From positions 147,829,200 to 147,893,199 of the forward strand of contig OY720633.1 of assembly GCA_963169105.1 (NCBI GenBank): 64,000 nt of DNA, written 5' to 3'. The DNA is from Ceriagrion tenellum. Taxonomy: Eukaryota; Arthropoda; Insecta; Odonata; Coenagrionidae. The notes under the pieces were generated by a model. The model saw nothing but the letters and a program-made list of their open reading frames with translations, ran no database searches and was not told the origin of the DNA. This document shows, one piece after another, positions 59,206-64,000 of the stretch. A program made the translations under genes and the position numbers. Numbering within the stretch: the stretch's first letter is position 1; every line of letters starts with the position of its first letter.

Positions 59206-62200
59206 ATATTTATGAATTTTCGAGTAAATAGAAAAAAAATTATTTAAATACCTGGCCTGTTTGACCTGTGTCTTTAGAGGAAATCTCCAAGCATTTTGTT
59301 ATAAAAGTGATGCAAGAGTTATACTTTAAATACATACGTCCGAAGAAATAAAAGAAACATATCGAATATCGTCTCTAATATATTTAGGGATATATCTCGG
59401 TCAAAATACCTTAGTTGGAAGGAGGATTTCATGAGTTAGATTTAATCCCTTTGAGCTAAGAGAGAGTGAGAGAATGTCAACAGAGCGATACGTTGCAGAC
59501 GAGGAGATAAATTAAGGGAAAGGGTTTGGGAGAATCAGAGGTGGTAGGAGAGATCGGTATTATCGGTCTTTTCTCCACCTTTTGCACATATTCCTCTTCC
59601 TCTCTCTAATACGACCCCACTGAGCTCACCTATGAGGTTACGGGTTCTAGGGGAAGGTAAGGGGTAGGAAGAAGGATCCCGTATGTGTGTATTCCACCAC
59701 CGGGAGTTAAGAAATGCGCTAGAAGAGATAGGGGTGTGAAAAGGAGTTTTCGGTGCTCTTAAGTCAGAGGAGGTAGAAAGGGAGAGAGGGAGGCCTCTCG
59801 ACGACGACTCTCCCAGAATGTATAAGAAAAAGCTCAACATCTTTTTCTCTCTCCTGGGATTTTTCTGTGCATCTCTCGAAAATCCTTCGGAAGAAAATAG
59901 TGTTGAACAAATGCTAAGCGACGGAGGCAAAAGGGATTTCTGGGTGTTGACTTTTATGTGCTCTCCACCTCACCTTTGGAAATCATGTTAAAATTGAGCT
60001 TTTTGAGTCAAGATGCGGTGAAGTGGATTTTAAACCTTTAAGGAATGAAGAGGTTAAATGTATGGCACCTAATCATTCTTTCTTGAATTGACGGAAGTTA
60101 GCTATTTAAAATTATCAATGATTCTTATTCATAGAATTAAATTTGCATCAATACTATTAGGGTAAATTTGCCGATTAAGGGTCTTATAAATAAACATGAG
60201 GCTATATTTATTCATTTCCCAAGTATTTGCGGTCCACATCTCAAGTTCTCAACTCTTCAGCGTCGAGTATGTCTTACCGCTGGTCAACTCATTATTTACA
60301 ACCCTTCCATTGATTCTGGCCGTTGACCTGCCGTGTTCCTTTATTACCAGCTCAAACTATTTATTCCAATTTACATACTTTCCTCAATCAGTGCCTGCAC
60401 TTAACTGTCAGTTTACTGTAACACGGCTGATTTTGACTAAATCTTTAACTTACGTTGATGTCATATGTTCCTGGAGTAGTTTCTCTATTCCTAAAGAAAT
60501 TATACTGTGGACGGGTAAATTACTTCACAGACTACACTGTTCATGGGATACTGACTTGCATTGCGTTTTATTATGAAGTCATAATTGTGACTACCTAAGA
60601 AATGCAATGCAATTGCCATATTATTATGATGAATTTCCAAAACATTCGTCCCGGGTGGGTGAGAAGCTAAATGGATTTCCATTTTTTCACTCCATATGTT
60701 TGATTACATGGAAAGGTAACATAGAAAAATTTTGAGCAATGGTAATTTCCTCTAACAACTCTCAAACTTTCGCCAAAGATATCGATGTTCATTACAGGTA
60801 GATGAAGAGTTGAAGAAAAATAGATATTCAAGCAACTCGGGTGGGGTACGTGACGAAGGAAGTAAAAGAAAGGGATGTTCCTCAAGTGGATCGAAAGGCA
60901 GACGTGGCGGTGGGCGGTGCTGCACTCGATAAAAGAAATGACGGTTCCAGGAATGAAAGCTGGTGTAGGGCGTCGTCGTCGGGTGATTTCCTCTTTCGGT
61001 CATTGGTGATATCACGGGTCAAATTTGTGTTCGCATACGTTTATTTCAATTGGCCTTAATTTAATTGGCAACCATCTCTGCCTTTCCTCATCTCTTACTC
61101 ACCTATTCTTTTACATCTACCGCCATCTCCGCTTCATTTCCTGCTCCCCTATCTCTCCTTTCATGTTTCTTCTCTCTTCACAGCAAATTTCTACTTGGGT
61201 CTGCCCACTACATGACTTCTTCCAAAGTTCGACAGGGATAACTTAGCCCTCCAAAGTGCGCGGCGACATCTTCCTCCTCTGCCCCCTCTTGAACCTCTCA
61301 ATAGCCCATTTACATCTGATCCTACATCCCGCTTCTCCCGCAACTACCCTAACTTCGTGTATACTACTCCCTTCCCTTAACTCTTATTTATTTACGCAAC
61401 TTAATGACTTTCATTATCCAAACGTAAATTTAACCAATAGATATTAAACGTGATTTAAATTCCCAACCTCAATGGTTTTTTTTACCGCAGCGACCCATGG
61501 TATAATCGTTTTTTTTTAGTTTTCTCGAACTTCTATAGACATTCGGAGCACAATAAGATCATCTAATGTCTACGTTTAAGTGCCCATATCCGAGATTTTT
61601 TTCTGTGTCTAAATTGTACGATAGAAAGAATGTGAAAGTTATAATTTTTCTCAGCAATATACATTTTTGTCAATCGGTAGGATCTAAGAGCGGACGCAAT
61701 TACGAGTGTTGTGTTTATTTTTGGTGTTTAAGTTTCAAATTAACCTCTCAACATTCTTTTTAATAAAAAAAATAATTTAATAAACATTATTGCCGATAGC
61801 CATACAATTTTGGAATCAGAGACTGAGATTAATAATCGTTTGGATGAACCAAGGCCATTCAAGAAGATCGATAATAGATTTAATCAGTTGTTGATTAAGC
61901 TTTCAGAGTAATGGTAAGAAACATAAAAGTGTATATTGCCGCTACTTTCAAGGATTGTATCTCAACTGAAATTATTGAGAAAATTTGTGACGGTAAGAGA
62001 AAATACTCTGAGAAGCTGACCAAAGATAAGGTGATTCATGTGATTTAGGGAAACTACACCTGCTAAACAAATAAAACAGCTGGATTCTTTACTGCTTGTT
62101 GAAACTTTGACACGTGAAAAAATTGAAAGATACCCTAGCAGGATGGCATTGTATTTGTCCTTTGGGTATGAATCACCCCATGTTACACGGTACTATGTGG

Positions 62201-64000
62201 ATGTAGACGCATGCATTAATATTGGATTTAGTTAGATTAATGACCCAAACGTTTTATGTGAGATGCATCAGTCCGATAATTTTCATTAAAAATTATTGAA
62301 TATTGCATTATATTTACAAAGGTGAAGTAATTCCACTACAGGTCAGCGATACAAATGTGTGAATTTGTCTTAAATTGTTCCTTATCGACCAGCCACCCCT
62401 AAATACGTATTCGAGACATTTGGAGGAAAAACACCATTATACATTTCCTGTGTTCCATTCCTGCGATGTGTTGCTACAAATGGTTCAGCTGTGTTGTATG
62501 GACTATCCCAAATATTTCATCATATTATATTAAGTACGTAAAATGATTCCCCATAATTTCTTCGTTCAGCTTACTTATTCCTCTCAAATCGCTTAGAGTT
62601 TTAGAGATGGAAGTGCTGGACACTCGAGGATCTTTTATGATTTATCAATATCTCAAGAGTATTTATACTCCCAAGTTATTCGATTTTGATTGCGTTATAT
62701 TATCAAAGTAGCGTCTCTTTGACGGAATTCCGTTCTCTTAATTCCATTACCACAGGTATTTCTTTCCTCAAATCCGAGCTCAATGAGTACATTTTGCCCA
62801 ACTATTCTCCCATCCCACTTTTGAAGCCCAGCCAGATCAAAATTCACTTAATGCACCTGTATGCTATTACCTTCTCTACTATTATTGATCTCATACCATC
62901 TTTTTCTTTATTACGACTTCTCGTGACCAGACTCTCCGAAACACCGTCAAAATAAGTCGGTCAATCTCTCAGTTGGAAAATATTTTCCCATTGTCATTTG
63001 TTTTGGTTCGGTTAAAATAGTAAGTTATGATTTAAACGGCAGAGGTAGTGATCCCCACTTGACATATAAAAGGAAGCGCTAAAAATCTTCTTGAGAAGCC
63101 TTGTCATCATCATTTACCCTCGCCATCTAAATGGAGGTGCATATCGGAGGAAGAGGAAGGCACGATGGAGAAACGGGGGAAGTTTTGGCAGAAATTCCAC
63201 TTATGAAATAAAACGTATATATTCCGCGAAAAGAAATTGGCACGAGATTCGAGATCTCTTACACAAAAAATGTCAATTTCAGTTAAAGTAGTGCGAGCGA
63301 GATAGTTCTCTATCCATAGTAGAGACCATATTCGAATTATGTGTTTTAATTTCACCAGCTGTGATACACACGACTTATGTATTGCATTATTAATGGTGCA
63401 ATAATATAGTTTTACATGACAGAAATTGTAGGTAATCAAATTATCTAAATAAGTCTTTAACTTGACTCATTTTTTTCGTGCGGTACGTTTGAAACTACAT
63501 CAAAACGGAAGGTTTATTGTGATCTCGAGGAATTTACTTCGGTGACAATATGATTAATTTACAAAAATAGTTGAGATAATACACAAACTGCACACTTGAT
63601 TTTTTTATGAGATCTAGGTGTATGAAATTCCTAATTTGTTAAATAAGGTCTCTCTGGAGTGCATACACGTATCATTTCCCATGTAAAAGGGCTGGTATTT
63701 CCTGGCAAATATCTCGGAAAGTAATGTAGAAAGGGGTTGAATATGTTGTGTCAATGAAATGGTGATATATTTTTCTTTAAAATGAGACCAAATTCATTGA
63801 TTTCTAGGTAAAATGATATTTCGCCCAAACTACCTTTGAGGAAAGCACTCAGGGAGTTATGCAATACAACTTGAGAACAACTGCTTGAAGAATAGCTTTA
63901 TGTCACATCACTTGGTGCAAATGAACAAAATTGCTTGAAGAGGAACATTAATACGTGAAAAAGCTCTGACTAAGCCAAGCGAGTCAACTCACTTTACGAA
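59206..64000. other. No recognisable feature
   Basis: Purine- and pyrimidine-biased patches around 59460-59900 and C/T-rich patches at 61070-61380. The 126-codon plus frame at 60196-60576 is hydrophobic and unassigned; the 131-codon minus frame at 59535-59930 is Ser/Pro-rich and lies in biased sequence. No TE protein motif or clear inverted repeat was seen. Confidence 0.4.

Noticed and set aside
1..64000. CRISPR arrays, operons or bacterial genes
   Set aside because: No spaced direct repeats, no dense co-directional coding and no ribosome-binding-site pattern; TE content is clearly eukaryotic.

Overview
This is AT-rich eukaryotic DNA, almost certainly from an arthropod and probably an insect. 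There are no operons, no dense coding and no bacterial signals. I could not identify a single host gene with confidence. The window reads as an intergenic or intronic stretch filled by transposable elements (TEs) of several ages, separated by long AT-rich sequence with no recognisable content. The TE mix is typical of insects: jockey-like and RTE-like LINEs, mariner, piggyBac-like and hAT-like elements, tRNA-derived SINE heads, and a cysteine-rich transposase-like protein that I recall from many arthropod gene sets.

Layout. 1-1240 is a purine-skewed tract with a short degraded coiled-coil-like reading frame. 3.5-8.7 kb holds a SINE head and small dispersed repeats. 9719-10638 is a mariner element with both inverted repeats and TA target sites but a deleted middle. 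11845-12760 is a minus-strand jockey-like reverse transcriptase (RT) remnant. 14530-16921 is the best-preserved element: CACTG-type terminal inverted repeats, a TTA target duplication, and one long, lightly broken gene that starts about 40 bases inside the left repeat. 18060-20990 is a plus-strand jockey-like LINE split by a piggyBac-like insertion (19173-20693). 24641-24872 is a fold-back piggyBac-type MITE with TTAA on both sides.

25-36 kb is mostly featureless, with one hammerhead-like motif at 34832-34858. 36290-38580 and 51785-54590 are two decayed minus-strand LINEs of one clade, each with an endonuclease and an RT domain. 44491-45001 is a hAT-like MITE that contains a roughly 10-bp minisatellite and a Penelope-like motif. 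50465-51010 combines a CpG-rich block with a compact minus-strand reading frame and an AATAAA signal, and is the best host-gene-like candidate. 58200-58660 is a fragment of a LINE endonuclease. The remainder to 64000 holds nothing I can name.

None of the TE genes is intact, so nothing here is likely to be mobile by itself. The 14.5-16.9 kb element is the most interesting object: its ends and its gene are both visible, its family is widespread but usually left as 'uncharacterized protein', and its termini suggest a cut-and-paste DNA transposon.
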